In this document: piece after piece, positions 50,519 to 60,834 of the stretch
How the letters are laid out: each line of letters starts with the position of its first letter
How positions within the stretch are numbered: the first letter of the stretch is position 1
Source: Serripes groenlandicus
Lineage: Eukaryota > Mollusca > Bivalvia > Cardiida > Cardiidae
Length of the DNA stretch: 64,000 bases
Reading direction: 5' to 3'
NCBI GenBank assembly: GCA_031761405.1
Contig: JASEVX010000010.1
Coordinates: forward strand, 29,146,674 to 29,210,673
Notes under the pieces: model-generated
What the model was told of the DNA's origin: nothing
What the model saw: only the letters and a program-made list of their open reading frames with translations
Database searches by the model: none
Translations under genes and position numbers: made by a program

Positions 50519-50641
50519 GTTCACAATTATCAATTTCTCACACATATATAGGTATAAAATCTAAACAATTTTATAATTTCTTACATATAAGTAGTATAAA
50601 ATCTGCACAAAGTCATAAAGGCAGTTGTCATGGTATTTGCT

Positions 50642-50850
50642 TTAACCCTTTCCCTCATACAACAATTCTGCAGCATACAATTTTAAACATATTTTGTAAA
50701 AAATTAGAAAATCTCTATAATTGAATGGATAACCTATGACGAAAAGTGGAAAAGTTTGTTTTGAGCAATATCTTCTTTTGTCACTATGTTTTCAAAAAGC
50801 TGTCTGCTGCAACTTGCGTCAAAAAGAGTCTATATGAGGGAAAGGGTTAA
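50642..50850 (-). mobile_element. TTAA-MITE copy
   Basis: TTAA at 50642-50645 and 50847-50850; CCCTTTCCCTCATACAAC and TATATGAGGGAAAGGG. Part of the central palindrome is deleted. More decayed pieces follow at 50860-51000 and 51079-51205. Confidence 0.85.
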
Positions 50851-51248
50851 CATTTATCCTAACCCTCACACAGACAACATTGATGCCTTTGCAGAAGTAC
50901 AATTTTAGAATGCAATGGAAAAAGTAGAAATTGCTAAAAAAACAGGCAAATTTTTCCTTTTCCAACATTGATTTCAACTCGGAATCTAAGTCACATTTTT
51001 ACATTCAACAGCATATCAGGTAGAGAATTAATGTTACACAATTTTCTCGTCCTCATATTTGTATTACTTTTTCTCATAAATACTTTCCCACATTAAACAA
51101 ATCTGCAGCAGACGACTTTGAACACAACTTATTAATAAAAACAAACATTCTGGCAAAAGGAGAAATTGCATCAGAAAGTGTCTGTATGTGGCAAAGGGTC
51201 AATTAAACAAACAATATCAGTCAAAAGTACTACCTAAAATAATAAACA

Positions 51249-52724
51249 ACAAGAGCGCCAAATGTCACAAAATACGCCCGTCCTGTTTTTTTGAGACCAA
51301 GTATAGTAGTAATTGGTTGTACGTCAGCCAAACTTAGAGAGCGGACACTGTTAGTACAGTTTTGGCCATATCGAGGGACATAATTGTGTAGTGACTGAGA
51401 TAACGTTGTAAGTTATCAAACGTAACCAAGATATTCTGCCCATAAACATATTGTCTAAATTTGGTGATGATCGGATAAAGACTTTACAAGTTATTTAGCT
51501 GACAAGACCAATTTTAGGTAATTTCTATAATTAAAGGGCAATAACTCTCTATCGACTGGAGCAATATGGTTAGTTATCGAACTTGTCCAAGATATTACGC
51601 CAATACACATTCTGACCAAATTTGGTGATGATTGGACAAAAGCTCCTAAAGTAATTGAGCTGACTTGACCAATTTTAGGCAATTTCTATAATTAAAGAGG
51701 GATAACTCTCGATTGACTAAAGCGATATGGCTAGTTATCAAAATTATCTGAGATATTATGCCAATACACATTCTGACCAAATTTAGTAATGATTGGATAA
51801 AGGCTTCTAAAGTTATTGAGCTGACAAGACCAATTTTAGGTAATTTCTATAATTAAAGGGCGATAACTCTCAATTGACTAAAGCGATATGGTTAGTTATC
51901 GAACTTGTCCGAGTTATTATGCCAATACACATTCTGACCAAATTTGGTGATGATTGGACAAAGGCTCCTAATTTTATTGAGCTGACAAGACAATTTTAGG
52001 TAATTTCTATAATTAAAGGGCAGTAACTCTCGATTGACTAAAGCGATATGGCTAGTTATCGAACTTGTCCGAGATATTATGCCAATACACATTCTGACTA
52101 AATTTAGTGATGATTGGGCAAAGGCTTCTAAAGTTATTGAGCTGACAAGATCAATTTTTGGTAATTTCTATAATTAAAGGGTGATAACTCTTGATTGACT
52201 TAAGCGATATGGCTAGTTATCGAACTTGTCTGAGATATTATCCCAATACATATTCTGACTAAATTTAGTGATGATTGGACAAAGGCTTCTTAAGTTATTG
52301 AGCTGACAAGACCAATTTTGGGTAATTTCAATAATAAAAGGGCAATAACTCTTGATCGACTATAGCGATATGGCTAGTTATCGAACTTGTCCGAGATATT
52401 AGCCCAATACACATTCTGACAAAATTTAATGATCATTTGACCAAGGCTTCTTAAGTTATTGAGCTGACAAGACCAATTTTGGGTAATTTCTATAATTAAA
52501 GGGCGATAACTCTTGATTGACTAAAGCGATATGGCTAGTTATCGAACTTGTCCGAGATATTATCCAAATACACATTCTGACTAAATTTGGTGATGATTGG
52601 ACAAAGGCTTCTAAAGTTATTGAGCTGACAACATACTGGACGCCGCTCGCCCGCCCGCCAACCCGCACGCCGCAGGTCACAAAACTATAATACGATCCGT
52701 TTTTTCAAAACGAGCGTATAAAAA
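51249..52724 (+). mobile_element. Helentron-like family E element, eight tandem units
   Basis: 5' ACAAGAGCGCCAAATGTCAC, AAAATACGCCCG. Eight units of 160-165 bp have GGGCGATAACTCTCGATTGA, CGATATGGCTAGTTATCGAA and TTCTGACCAAATTTGGTGAT. Then a CGCCGCTCGCCCGCCCGCC stretch and 3' ACGATCCGTTTTTTCAAAAC, GAGCGTATAAA. The 5' ATACGCCCGT and 3' ACGAGCGTAT are near-inverted copies. Confidence 0.83.
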
Positions 52725-53671
52725 CCTATAACCAAAACCCTTAGGATACACATCTTTCCCAATCTACTCACCCTGTACCACAACAAATCTAAAGCAGACG
52801 ACTTTGAAAACATCGGGGGGAAAATATGACAAATCTCATCACATGAAGTACTTTCATTGAATACTGCTGCAGTCATGTCAAAATATGTCTGCACACTAAC
52901 CAAGTTACCTGATGGGATATTTTCCAATGACTTTGCTTTAAAAATATCTGAAGAAAATAATTAAAATCTAGAAACACAATTCTATTCAGTAATTATATTC
53001 AGAGATTTATTTTTATTTTTGTCTGGATGTATTCAATATTGACTGCAATTGTGTGGTATGTAGGACAGGGTTCAAATGCACAGGGTACATTTTGAAGAAC
53101 AAAAAAATCTTATCAGTTACCACAATATATCACATTTTCCAGAGAAGTATGAGATCGTTTTTTATAAATATACATTTGTTATCTCTAATAGCATGCATGG
53201 TTAAGCATACAATAAAACTTACAATCTATTTTCTCTTACTATATAAACTCATTCCCACAAACAACAAACAATGTCAGTTGAATTTGAAAACAACTCTGCA
53301 AAAACATAAGAACTCTCTTGAATGAAAGAATCATTTTTGAATAGTTTTGCAAACATTGTGGCAAATGGAGAAATTGCTCATTATGAATAATTTCTCCTTG
53401 GGCTTGAATGTTTTCAAAATGCATCTGCAATTGGGAAAGGGTTAAAACTCTTCTCAATCTTATTAAAAAGCATCAATGTCATATTGGGGCCATGGGCAAA
53501 TCATGGAAAAGATAGATGTGTATCAAAAACATTCTCTCGGTTTGAGCAGAGCTCCAGGAAATTCAGCCTAAGGACACTTTTAACCAGTTGAAATCTAGAT
53601 CAACCTGCACATCTGTAAAGTTCTGTTTGCACATTAGTCACATAAGCTTCAAACTTGCAAACACATTTTGA
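52725..53671. other. AT-rich sequence with MITE remnants
   Basis: 52760-52900 keeps AAAGCAGACGACTTTGAAAA. 53245-53446 is a recognisable full-length but diverged MITE ending TTGGGAAAGGGTTAA. The rest shows nothing. Confidence 0.5.
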
Positions 53672-53950
53672 CAAGAGGCCCAAGAGAGCCAGTATCGCAC
53701 AACTGTCATTAGTCAACTCACTATTACCATATAATGCAAAACAGCTCTGCTTCAACATGGCTTAAAGAAATCTCAAACAGGATTGCCCAATGAACATTTC
53801 TGCAAAATTATTAAAAAATCTGATTCATACTTTCTGAGGAGATCTAACATTTTAAAAACTTTAACTATAGTGATTTTGGACAGGCAGATATTTAAAGTTT
53901 TTTTCTATATATATGCATTAATAAGCTCCGCCATATGCATTAATAAGCAT
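53672..53950 (+). mobile_element. Degraded family A element
   Basis: Start ACAAGAGGCCCAAGAGAGCC; core phrases TCAACATGGCTTAAAGAAAT and GAACATTTCTGCAAAATTAT; no 3' end. Confidence 0.5.
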
Positions 53951-54314
53951 TAATGGAGATCCTGGAAATTCCGTGGACACCTTGGGACGGTTCCATGGAC
54001 ACACTAGAACAGTACCGCGGGCACCCTAGAATGGTTTTGTGGACACCCCAGATTATTCGGACCAGTTCCAGCGTTTCTGCGTATTAACATGAAATTCTTT
54101 GGGTTTTTCCAGGTTTTTTCCATGGTTTCCCTGTATTTTCCGTATTTCCTGTTAAGAGTCCCTGGAAAATCTACCTCTGGGCAAATTGTTCAAACATTTG
54201 CATAAATAATTTGAAAATCTTCACAAATGAAATTGTAACTTTATATCAAAGAGGAAAACATTTTAGGAAAAGGAGATACATGTATAAGCAATGTATATAA
54301 GCAATGTCATATTT

Positions 54315-54316
<2 letters not shown>

Positions 54317-54351
<35 letters not shown>

Positions 54352-56595
54352 TTTTATTCAAATATTCAAACATTACAATTAGCAATGTAATTTATGTCAA
54401 AACAATAAGATGAGCTAGATTGAAGAGATGAGACAGAGACAGAGACAGAGACAGAGACAGAGAGGTAGCGAGATAAAGAAAGACATAATGGAACCCTAAT
54501 GAGTAAAAAATCACTGTCTTACCAATCTAGAGGACAATGAAAACGAAATGTCGCTAGAATGATATAGTGATAAGTGTGATATTTGTGGAGGTGTGTGTAT
54601 GTGTGATGGTGCGCGTGCCTGTGTGTACGCGTTGTGTTGCTTTTGCTGTGTTTATGCTTGTTAGTGAGCTATCAGTCGTGTGTATGTATGTATTTGATCA
54701 ATGTGTGCGCGTATTTTGCACTTGCGGTTTTCTGCGTGTTGGTATATTGCTATGTATGCGTTGTGATTGAGTGTTTGCGAGAAGTTCTTTCTCTTTTATG
54801 TGCATACGATTAAATTGTCTAAATTTTGACGGATGTGTTAAATGAAGTTTATCAATTTATTGATTAGTAATTTCAGTTTTATTTTAGAGTTATGATTATT
54901 TTCTATTATATTTAATGCTAATCTGCATTCGCTTCTTAAAGACGATAAAAAGTTAACATTGATAGTGCGTGTATCAGACTTGAAATACGATTTATGTAGA
55001 GTATAGGAAATAATATTAAGTATATAGTTGATGTCATAATATTCCTTTACCCCGGGTTTGTAGCCAACAATCAGCGATTTTAAATTTGTTATTTCTTCGC
55101 TATACCCAATTGAAGAAAAGAAAAGTTTTATTTTATTCCAAAAATGTTTGATGGTTTTGCAATCCAAAAGAAAATGCTCTATGTTTTCTTTGTACCCACA
55201 AGCTGAGCATAGATCACTTTCTGATATTTTCCATTTCTTAAGGTTCTCTTTTGTAGCGATAATATTATTTATTAATTTGTATCTAAACTGTTTAATTTTG
55301 TTATGAGCACTGTTTTTGTGAATCGAAAAGTACACTTGTGACCAGTCAATCTGAGCATTAAAAGTGTTTTTCCAAAATATATGAATGTATGGTTTTTCAA
55401 AGTTGAAGTTTCGAAATATGGAGTAGACGTCGTTATTTGACAAACTGAGAAAAGTGTGTTTGTCTACGGCTATGACTAATTTATGTTTAATTTTTGTTTG
55501 AACAGAACTATTTGATTTCATAATTTTCTTCCATGTGGAAGGCATACATGACTTAATCATATTTATTTCTCTGATCCAATCAGATTTATCTTTCAATTTA
55601 TGTAATAATTTTGTTTCGCATATATTGCCATTGTTTGAAATTATATCGTCTATGAAAATTATTCCTGAATCAATCCATCTATGAAAAATTAGAGATTTGT
55701 TGGATTTATTTTTAATTTTGTTATTGCCCCATAGAAGCTGCTTTCTGATATTATAGAATGTTTCATTTCTTTTTTCCTTATTTGTTATTTTCCTGAATTC
55801 GATCCACACTTTTAAGATATCCGAGTAAAACGCTGACAGTTTGTATTTTACATTTGGAAGAGTTTTAAGTTGATCAAAATCCATGTATAGAATAAGGAGG
55901 TTTTTCCCGTATTGGTTGTAATAAAACTTAGTTATTTCTTGGCAGTTACAATTTTGGGTAGTTGATATAAGTCTTTTAATCCAGGCTATTTTGATAGATT
56001 TGATGAATAAATTAATATCGACCATCTCAATACCCCCATCATACTTTTTACCTATTAAGGTTTTTCGTTTGATTTTCTCTCTTTTTTTATCCCATAAAAA
56101 ATTAAAAAACATTTTGTTTAAGGAGTTAATTACATAATCGGGTACATGTAATGATTGAAAAAGATACGTGAACTTTGGCAACAGTATTAGCTTTATCATT
56201 TTTGATTTTCCAAAGAAAGTAAGATGTCTTCTGTTAAGGTTACATATTTGATTTCTACAGTCTTCTAATTTTGTGTCCCAGTTTTTTTTCTCGCTAATAA
56301 TTTTGTTTGTTGAAAAATGAACTCCGAGAGCTTTTATTACGGTTGCACATTTGATATTATCAATACTGTGATTTTTGTTTTTAGACATAATTTCCGTTTT
56401 GTTTTTGTTAAGTTTTAGACCTGAATGATCTCCAAAGTATTCAATTATTTGAAGTGCTTTGCGGATCTCAGTCTCATTTTGTAGGAATAGAGTAGTGTCA
56501 TCTGCTAGTTGAGTGATTTTTAAATATTTAGTGGGGTTGTTCTTTACTTTTACTCCTCGAATTTCATTACATGATCTGATTTGTGTAGCTAATAT
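54317..56595 (-). mobile_element. Recent 5'-truncated LINE with poly(A) and 12-bp target duplication
   Basis: The direct repeat TGTCATATTTTC lies at 54305-54316 and 56596-56607. The insert starts on the plus strand with about 30 T (poly(A) of the minus-strand element), then a 3' UTR with (GACAGA)n and TGTG-rich parts, then the ORF2 end. 5' truncation falls just before RT motif C, so it cannot move itself. The reading frame is unbroken, which argues for a young insertion. Confidence 0.92.
54838..56595 (-). CDS. LINE ORF2, C-terminal 585 codons
   Basis: Encodes the end of a reverse transcriptase: LADDTTLFL (motif C, first 50 residues), GLKLNKNKTEIM (motif D region), then LGVHF, a thumb/connection region with FLWDKKREKIKRK and GGIEMVDINLFIKSIKIAWI, and near the C terminus a zinc-knuckle CSACGYKENIEHFLLDC (C-x2-C ... 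H-x4-C). These are features of L1/Tx1-type ORF2 proteins; clade assignment is tentative. The open frame continues about 17 codons upstream into flanking DNA (to 56646), and those residues are not LINE. Confidence 0.88.
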   Translation of the reverse strand: MLATQIRSCNEIRGVKVKNNPTKYLKITQLADDTTLFLQNETEIRKALQIIEYFGDHSGLKLNKNKTEIMSKNKNHSIDNIKCATVIKALGVHFSTNKIISEKKNWDTKLEDCRNQICNLNRRHLTFFGKSKMIKLILLPKFTYLFQSLHVPDYVINSLNKMFFNFLWDKKREKIKRKTLIGKKYDGGIEMVDINLFIKSIKIAWIKRLISTTQNCNCQEITKFYYNQYGKNLLILYMDFDQLKTLPNVKYKLSAFYSDILKVWIEFRKITNKEKRNETFYNIRKQLLWGNNKIKNKSNKSLIFHRWIDSGIIFIDDIISNNGNICETKLLHKLKDKSDWIREINMIKSCMPSTWKKIMKSNSSVQTKIKHKLVIAVDKHTFLSLSNNDVYSIFRNFNFEKPYIHIFWKNTFNAQIDWSQVYFSIHKNSAHNKIKQFRYKLINNIIATKENLKKWKISESDLCSACGYKENIEHFLLDCKTIKHFWNKIKLFFSSIGYSEEITNLKSLIVGYKPGVKEYYDINYILNIISYTLHKSYFKSDTRTINVNFLSSLRSECRLALNIIENNHNSKIKLKLLINKLINFI

Positions 56596-56699
56596 TGTCA
56601 TATTTTCACACAATGTAGAGGCATCAAAAAGACATCTGAATAACAAAACTAGTAAACTTCAATTCTTGTAGGGCAAATCTCAAAGGCACAGGTAGAAAT

Positions 56700-57150
56700 A
56701 GAGTCTAAACACATGAACCAACTTTTACATTGTTGCAAAAGCAGCAAAAGAAGAAAGATCTTTCTTCAAAGAGTTATCTGGGTTATTTATCAGCTTTCTA
56801 CTTTTTGGACGGTACCCCTAAGGGTACTGTCTATTGTCATGTGCATTTTGAGAAATCGTACAACAGTTGGCTCCCCGACTATAAACAGAACGACAGTGTA
56901 AAGCTGGGAGCCGAAAAAGAGGGATTTTTTTAACCGTCAACAAAAAAGTAGTGTCAATTATCAGGCAATAAAACTGCATTTTCGAAAACCTTGGTGAATC
57001 AAGATATCTGAATATTGAAAAAAGACTGTAAAAAGGAAGCATTAGTGGTTGAAAGTTGAAGTAGAACGTTTACAATATTGAGTTGAAGTTTGAATAAATA
57101 TATTCATAATTAATGTATGAATATATACCAATTTCACGTGACATTTTGAT
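56700..57150. other. Low-similarity region with a 67-codon plus ORF
   Basis: An ORF at 56730-56933 (containing GTPKGTVYCHVHFEKSYNSW) has ordinary codon composition but no recognised family and no clear splice context. TCACGTGA, an E-box palindrome, is near 57135. Confidence 0.2.
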
Positions 57151-57155
57151 ATTTC

Positions 57156-58676
57156 TTGTTGATCAGGAAGTGGTTTCGTGGATGTTTGGTAGTATTAACA
57201 ATATGCCTAACCCCCCTAACTCTAAACGCTTCGATGAAAAACTATCTCCCAACTAATTATCTAGCCGATCGATTCATTTTACTGAAAGAAGATGGTAAGG
57301 AACGACAACTCTGCGAAGGAGAACTTGCAACTTCCGTTCAAAATGAAAGTAGAAATCTGACAAGCTGCGCTGACGATAGATTGTTATTGTTTTTGTGGAG
57401 GAAAGACACATGACGTTTTATATTGAGGAAGACTGACAGGAAAGAAATGTATGCACGCCTAAAATGTTCATTTAGTCATCAATACGAAAAACGTTCGAGG
57501 TAGGTCTGTCAATTAAACTGTAATTTGGAGTGCAAAACTTTTTTATTTTTATTTTCGCCCTGTGCTGTATCGTAACCGGATATGAAAATAAGCTCACATG
57601 TATTTCATGTACACGTATGTCTGAAAATAGCCCAATTCCTGTAGACATTCGCTTGTCCGTTTTATCATCTGACATCTGTTAATTATTTAAAAAGGGTGGC
57701 ATATGAAGGAAAATAAAAAATAAAAAATGAAGGACTTCGTACATATATTCAGAGACATATATATACATTATATATTTCTATTTAGGTCTCTGATATATTG
57801 TACAAGTCACTTAGTGTATAATCGTTCTTGTATGTATACACTATTTTAGGCTCATTTAAGGACTTAGGAGACAAAAGTGGTTAAGTGATGTGAAAACTGC
57901 TTTCAAACTTAAGTGTGTACAATTATTTGTATTGAATGATGATACATGTATTATGTATACAGGTTTTATTATTGAAAAGTATGAAGTAATACAATATATA
58001 TTTATAAATGAATTTTCCAGATTTTGTCTATACTTAGATGGAGCATAATTATGCATGATGCTTTGCCAAAAATGTTATTCAATTAACGCACAAAAACACA
58101 TGTATATTTGTATCAAGTTTGTGTACGCTATGTTATAATTTGTCTAGTGAATCCATGTCTAACTGACACTCTGCCTTGGCGTCATTTATATTGACATAAA
58201 AGTAGTGAGGCTACACTGTTTCTAGGTCTAAATTACATGTATATGGTCAGTTAAGACTGGTGAGACTGCATCATATGATACATAGGCTCCTCTGAGTCTT
58301 CACTGGATACAGATGCATTATAACCCCAAATAACTTAATGCAGATCAATAATTGTAAAGTATCTATTATTATATTAAAACGGACTATTTTATTATTCAAA
58401 TCATAGCATACGTATATAATGATAAAAAATGGTTTTGCACAGACATGCATACAACTATACACATCTTGATTTTATTTTTATTGTGCAATCAGTAACTGTA
58501 TGTATTTTTGTTTCGTTTCAGATCATGGAAATGTTGACAGGTTATATAATGCACAATACGCAACATTACTTGTGAAGAAGATTCATAATGTCAGTGTATG
58601 GGATATTTTTACAACCAACCTTTATGTATTGGAAAAGTTGGGGTATATTAACTGTTGTTTCCGGTTTGGTTTTTAG
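57156..58676 (+). CDS. Candidate small secreted or membrane protein gene, two exons
   Basis: Exon 1, 57156-57294, starts at ATG and encodes 46 codons: a basic start MLIRKWFR, a hydrophobic GCLVVLTICLTPLTLNA that could be a signal peptide, then a hydrophilic region. The donor is GATG|GTAAGG. Exon 2, 58522-58676, follows TTTCGTTTCAG, restores phase (1+2) and adds 50 codons, including LYNAQYATLLVKKIHNVSVW, then TAG. AATAAA is at 58689-58694. Predicted length is 97 residues. TTGTTGATCAG just upstream could instead be an acceptor, making exon 1 internal. No family recognised. Confidence 0.27.
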
Positions 58677-58689
58677 TTGAATCAGAGAA

Positions 58690-59175
58690 ATAAAAGACAA
58701 ATCGCAAGTCGTGGACGCAACAAGACGGGTAGAAAACAAAAACAAAACAACGTTAATGACATTCTTCAAAGCTGATAAAAGCAGCGAGTCGTTGTGACAA
58801 GTATTCTGGATGAAAGTGTTTATTCTGTAAAGGTAACTCGGAAAACAATAACGGAATGGAAGAACAAATATCTGGGCGAGATGTAAACGACACAAATATG
58901 AATCAAGGATGCACAATGTGATCTGTTTTTGTTTACTATAATACAGGAAGATAACTGTGTAATTAACTAATTACTATGAACAAGACATTCAAGTAAATCA
59001 TTTTGAGCTATAATACAAAGATGACACTTCTACATGATAACTAACATTAAGTAGATCATTTTGAACTACATATTGTGTCACACAGGGGGATCATTTGTTT
59101 TGTTAAATGACCAAAGATGTAAAATTTAAAAGTTAAACTGTAAGTTAACTAGCATTTATCAACAGTAAGAGGCAT
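58690..59175. other. Nothing identified
   Basis: AT-rich; the 116-codon minus ORF at 58566-58916 mainly overlaps the candidate exon 2 and its downstream sequence and shows no domain. Confidence 0.35.
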
Positions 59176-59179
59176 GAGT

Positions 59180-59301
59180 AAAAAGCATTGTGACAAAAGG
59201 AGAAATTCCTTGTATGGAGCAATTTCTTCCTCTGCTTCCATGTTTTCAAAAAGCCGTCTGCTGCAGAGGCGTCAGAAAGTGTCTATTTGAGGGAAAGGGT
59301 G
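59180..59301 (-). mobile_element. TTAA-MITE right half
   Basis: From GTGACAAAAGGAGAAATTCC to TATTTGAGGGAAAGGG, with no TTAA at the right (GTGA). Confidence 0.7.
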
Positions 59302-59317
59302 ATTGAAATATATTAAT

Positions 59318-59826
59318 TAGCTCCACTGGCTGAAAGCCAGTCGAGCTTATGTCATGGCGAATTGTCCGTCGTGCATGCGTTAACTTTTTGCTTCAAACAA
59401 CTTCTTTTCCCTATATAACCACTTGGCCAATTGAAATGAAACTTCCTAGGAAGCGTCCTCTCAATGTCCTCTCCTAAATTCCTTCATATTTTTTGGATCC
59501 ATGCAAAATTCTGGTTTCCATGGCAACCAAAAGAAAAAAATAGTGAAAACTTAAAAAAATCTTCTCCGAGGAAAGTGTCAGGTCGATTTTCTAATAATTG
59601 TGTAGAAATGTTCCTTGGGTGACCCTCTATCGGATTCCTTCAAGCCAAGTTGTTTGGACGAAAAACATAGTCTCCAGGGGGGCGGGGCTATTTTGCCGTA
59701 TGTGGCTATAATGAAAACTTAAAATATCTTTACCTCAAAAAGTGTTTGGCAAATTTTCAAATAATTTTGTAGAAATGTTCCTTGGGACCCTCTATCAGAT
59801 TCCTTCAAGCCATGTTGATTAGTCGA
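59318..59826 (-). mobile_element. Family A-type element in minus orientation
   Basis: The minus-strand 3' end is CTCGACTGGCTTTCAGCCAG, TGGAGCTAA, a perfect CTGGCTttcAGCCAG hairpin plus CTAA. The core has two units with AGCCCCGCCCCCC and GGTCACCCAAGGAACATTTC. Its hairpin sequence differs from the other family A copies. It lies outside the POMGNT1 exons. Confidence 0.75.
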
Positions 59827-59829
59827 ATT

Positions 59830-60240
59830 TTTTATTGATCACAAAAGGAAAAAGCACATTATGAGATTTTCTGTTGCATCATTATTGTCTACAGCCTATA
59901 TACATTCAAAGGTCAGTTTACTATATTTTTCTATGTATATTCAAGTTGATATGTACTCATCATGCAACAGAATTTTCATTGACAAAATATGTCCCCAATT
60001 TTTCAATTGTTGAACATAGTAATGGGAAGAAAGGTTTGAATATTTTAACAAAACTGTACATTTTGACCTGTTGATTTTTTTTGCAAACTTCAAGGATTGG
60101 AAGAAATAATTGAACGGAAACAATATCACAGGCTCTTTTTTAAAAAACTTTACCCAAATTTAAACCAATCTACAGCAGACAACTTTGAAAATATCTTTGC
60201 AAGCTCACTTTGGTACAGCATGTTTCCTATTTTATTACTC
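59830..60240. other. Nothing identified apart from a MITE scrap
   Basis: 60150-60200 keeps AATCTACAGCAGACAACTTT. No exon or repeat end otherwise. Confidence 0.4.
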
Positions 60241-60246
60241 AGTTTA

Positions 60247-60513
60247 CCGTAGCTCAGTCAGTAGAGACACAGGCTGTTAATCCAGGGGTTGTGAGTTCGA
60301 ACCTCAGCTTGGCCTACATTCCTTCTGACATTTGACGTGACTACCACCAATGGGCTTTCAGACTATGTGGAAAAGCAGCCAGTTGCTTGGAAAGAATGTA
60401 GTGTGAAGTACTGGTATGAGAAAGCCAAGAAACATATGAGTAGTTGAACTGGCTGCCGTGATTTGACTGAAAGATTGATGAAAATGGTGTTAAACCCCAA
60501 TTAATCAATCAAA
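60247..60513 (+). mobile_element. tRNA-derived SINE (type 2), full length
   Basis: Head CCGTAGCTCAGTCAGTAGAG (A box TAGCTCAGTCAG), B box GAGTTCGAACCTC, core CAGCCAGTTGCTTGGAAAG, tail CTGCCGTGATTTGACTGAAA, then GGTGTTAAACCCC and (AATC)n. The head resembles an ordinary tRNA of the GTAGCTCAGT class rather than the serine-like type 1 head. Confidence 0.85.
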
Positions 60514-60704
60514 CTATTTTATTACCTAATACTTTGAGACTTGGAAAACTTCCTCATCTAATACCCTTCTTCTCATTGTATATACTAAATATGCTGAGTG
60601 TAGCCTATTTTATCGGGTAAAAAGTATAAATTTTGATGTATTTTGGTTGTATAAGAAAATTGGACATTGTTGGTTAAGTTACAGGTCAATTTGACAGAAA
60701 ATTC

Positions 60705-60825
60705 ACAGGTAAAATGTGTCTATCCTTGTAAGCCTGTGTGGCATTCTTAGGCTGATCGGGATCAATACTTTACGCAGAGTCCACAATGTTGGTTTGCTCA
60801 CAGGACTGCTCAAATTAAAGGAAAA
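60705..60825 (+). repeat. Family K repeat
   Basis: TTAGGCTGATCGGGATCAAT, ACTTTACGCAGAGTCC and CAATGTTGGTTTGCTC match the two copies at 47.1-47.5 kb. Confidence 0.6.
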
Positions 60826-60834
60826 TCTAGTTAA

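Larger units (their letters stand above)
42777..49833. mobile_element. 7.06-kb hAT-like DNA transposon, non-autonomous, with palindromic subterminal arrays
   Basis: Terminal inverted repeats begin CAGGGCTGTACAAA on the left and end TTTGTACAGCCCTG on the right. Over about 180 bp both ends also share GGACAAGT/ACTTGTCC motifs and GGTAGCCCGG. A 5-bp direct repeat GATTT flanks it (42772-42776, 49834-49838), and the interrupted family A element continues on both sides. CAGGG termini are usual for hAT elements; most make 8-bp duplications, though 5-bp groups are known. No transposase ORF is present. Inside are two arrays of GGGATCCCA units, a MITE, a SINE, a SINE tail, family G and K repeats, a CRE site and three exon-like stretches on the plus strand. 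It lies in intron 1. Confidence 0.75.
41673..50284 (+). mobile_element. Family A element split by two large insertions
   Basis: 5' ACAAGAGGGCCAAGATGGCC at 41673 and 3' GTGCACTTTCTGCTCAGGAC, AGGTGAG, CTAA at 50281-50284. Own sequence is 41673-42078, 42691-42776 and 49834-50284. Reading across the gaps restores family A phrases: ACTTTAATA / ATGGACTTATAAAGTTT, and CAATTTGGCTCGATTT / CCTTTTGTAGAGGGTCAC. Confidence 0.78.
54180..56640. mobile_element. Decayed MITE split by the LINE insertion
   Basis: Left of the LINE is GGAAAACATTTTAGGAAAAG and AAGCAATGTATATAAGCAAT. Right of it is AATGTAGAGGCATCAAAAAG. Together they form one MITE body with the LINE in its central region. Confidence 0.55.

Noticed and set aside
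50519..50545. Upstream ATG as the POMGNT1 start
   Set aside because: Possible, but adds MCEKLIIVN without known counterpart; kept as an alternative only.
56596..56646. N-terminal 17 codons of the 602-codon LINE ORF
   Set aside because: They lie in the target duplication and flanking MITE, so they are not part of the retrotransposon protein.
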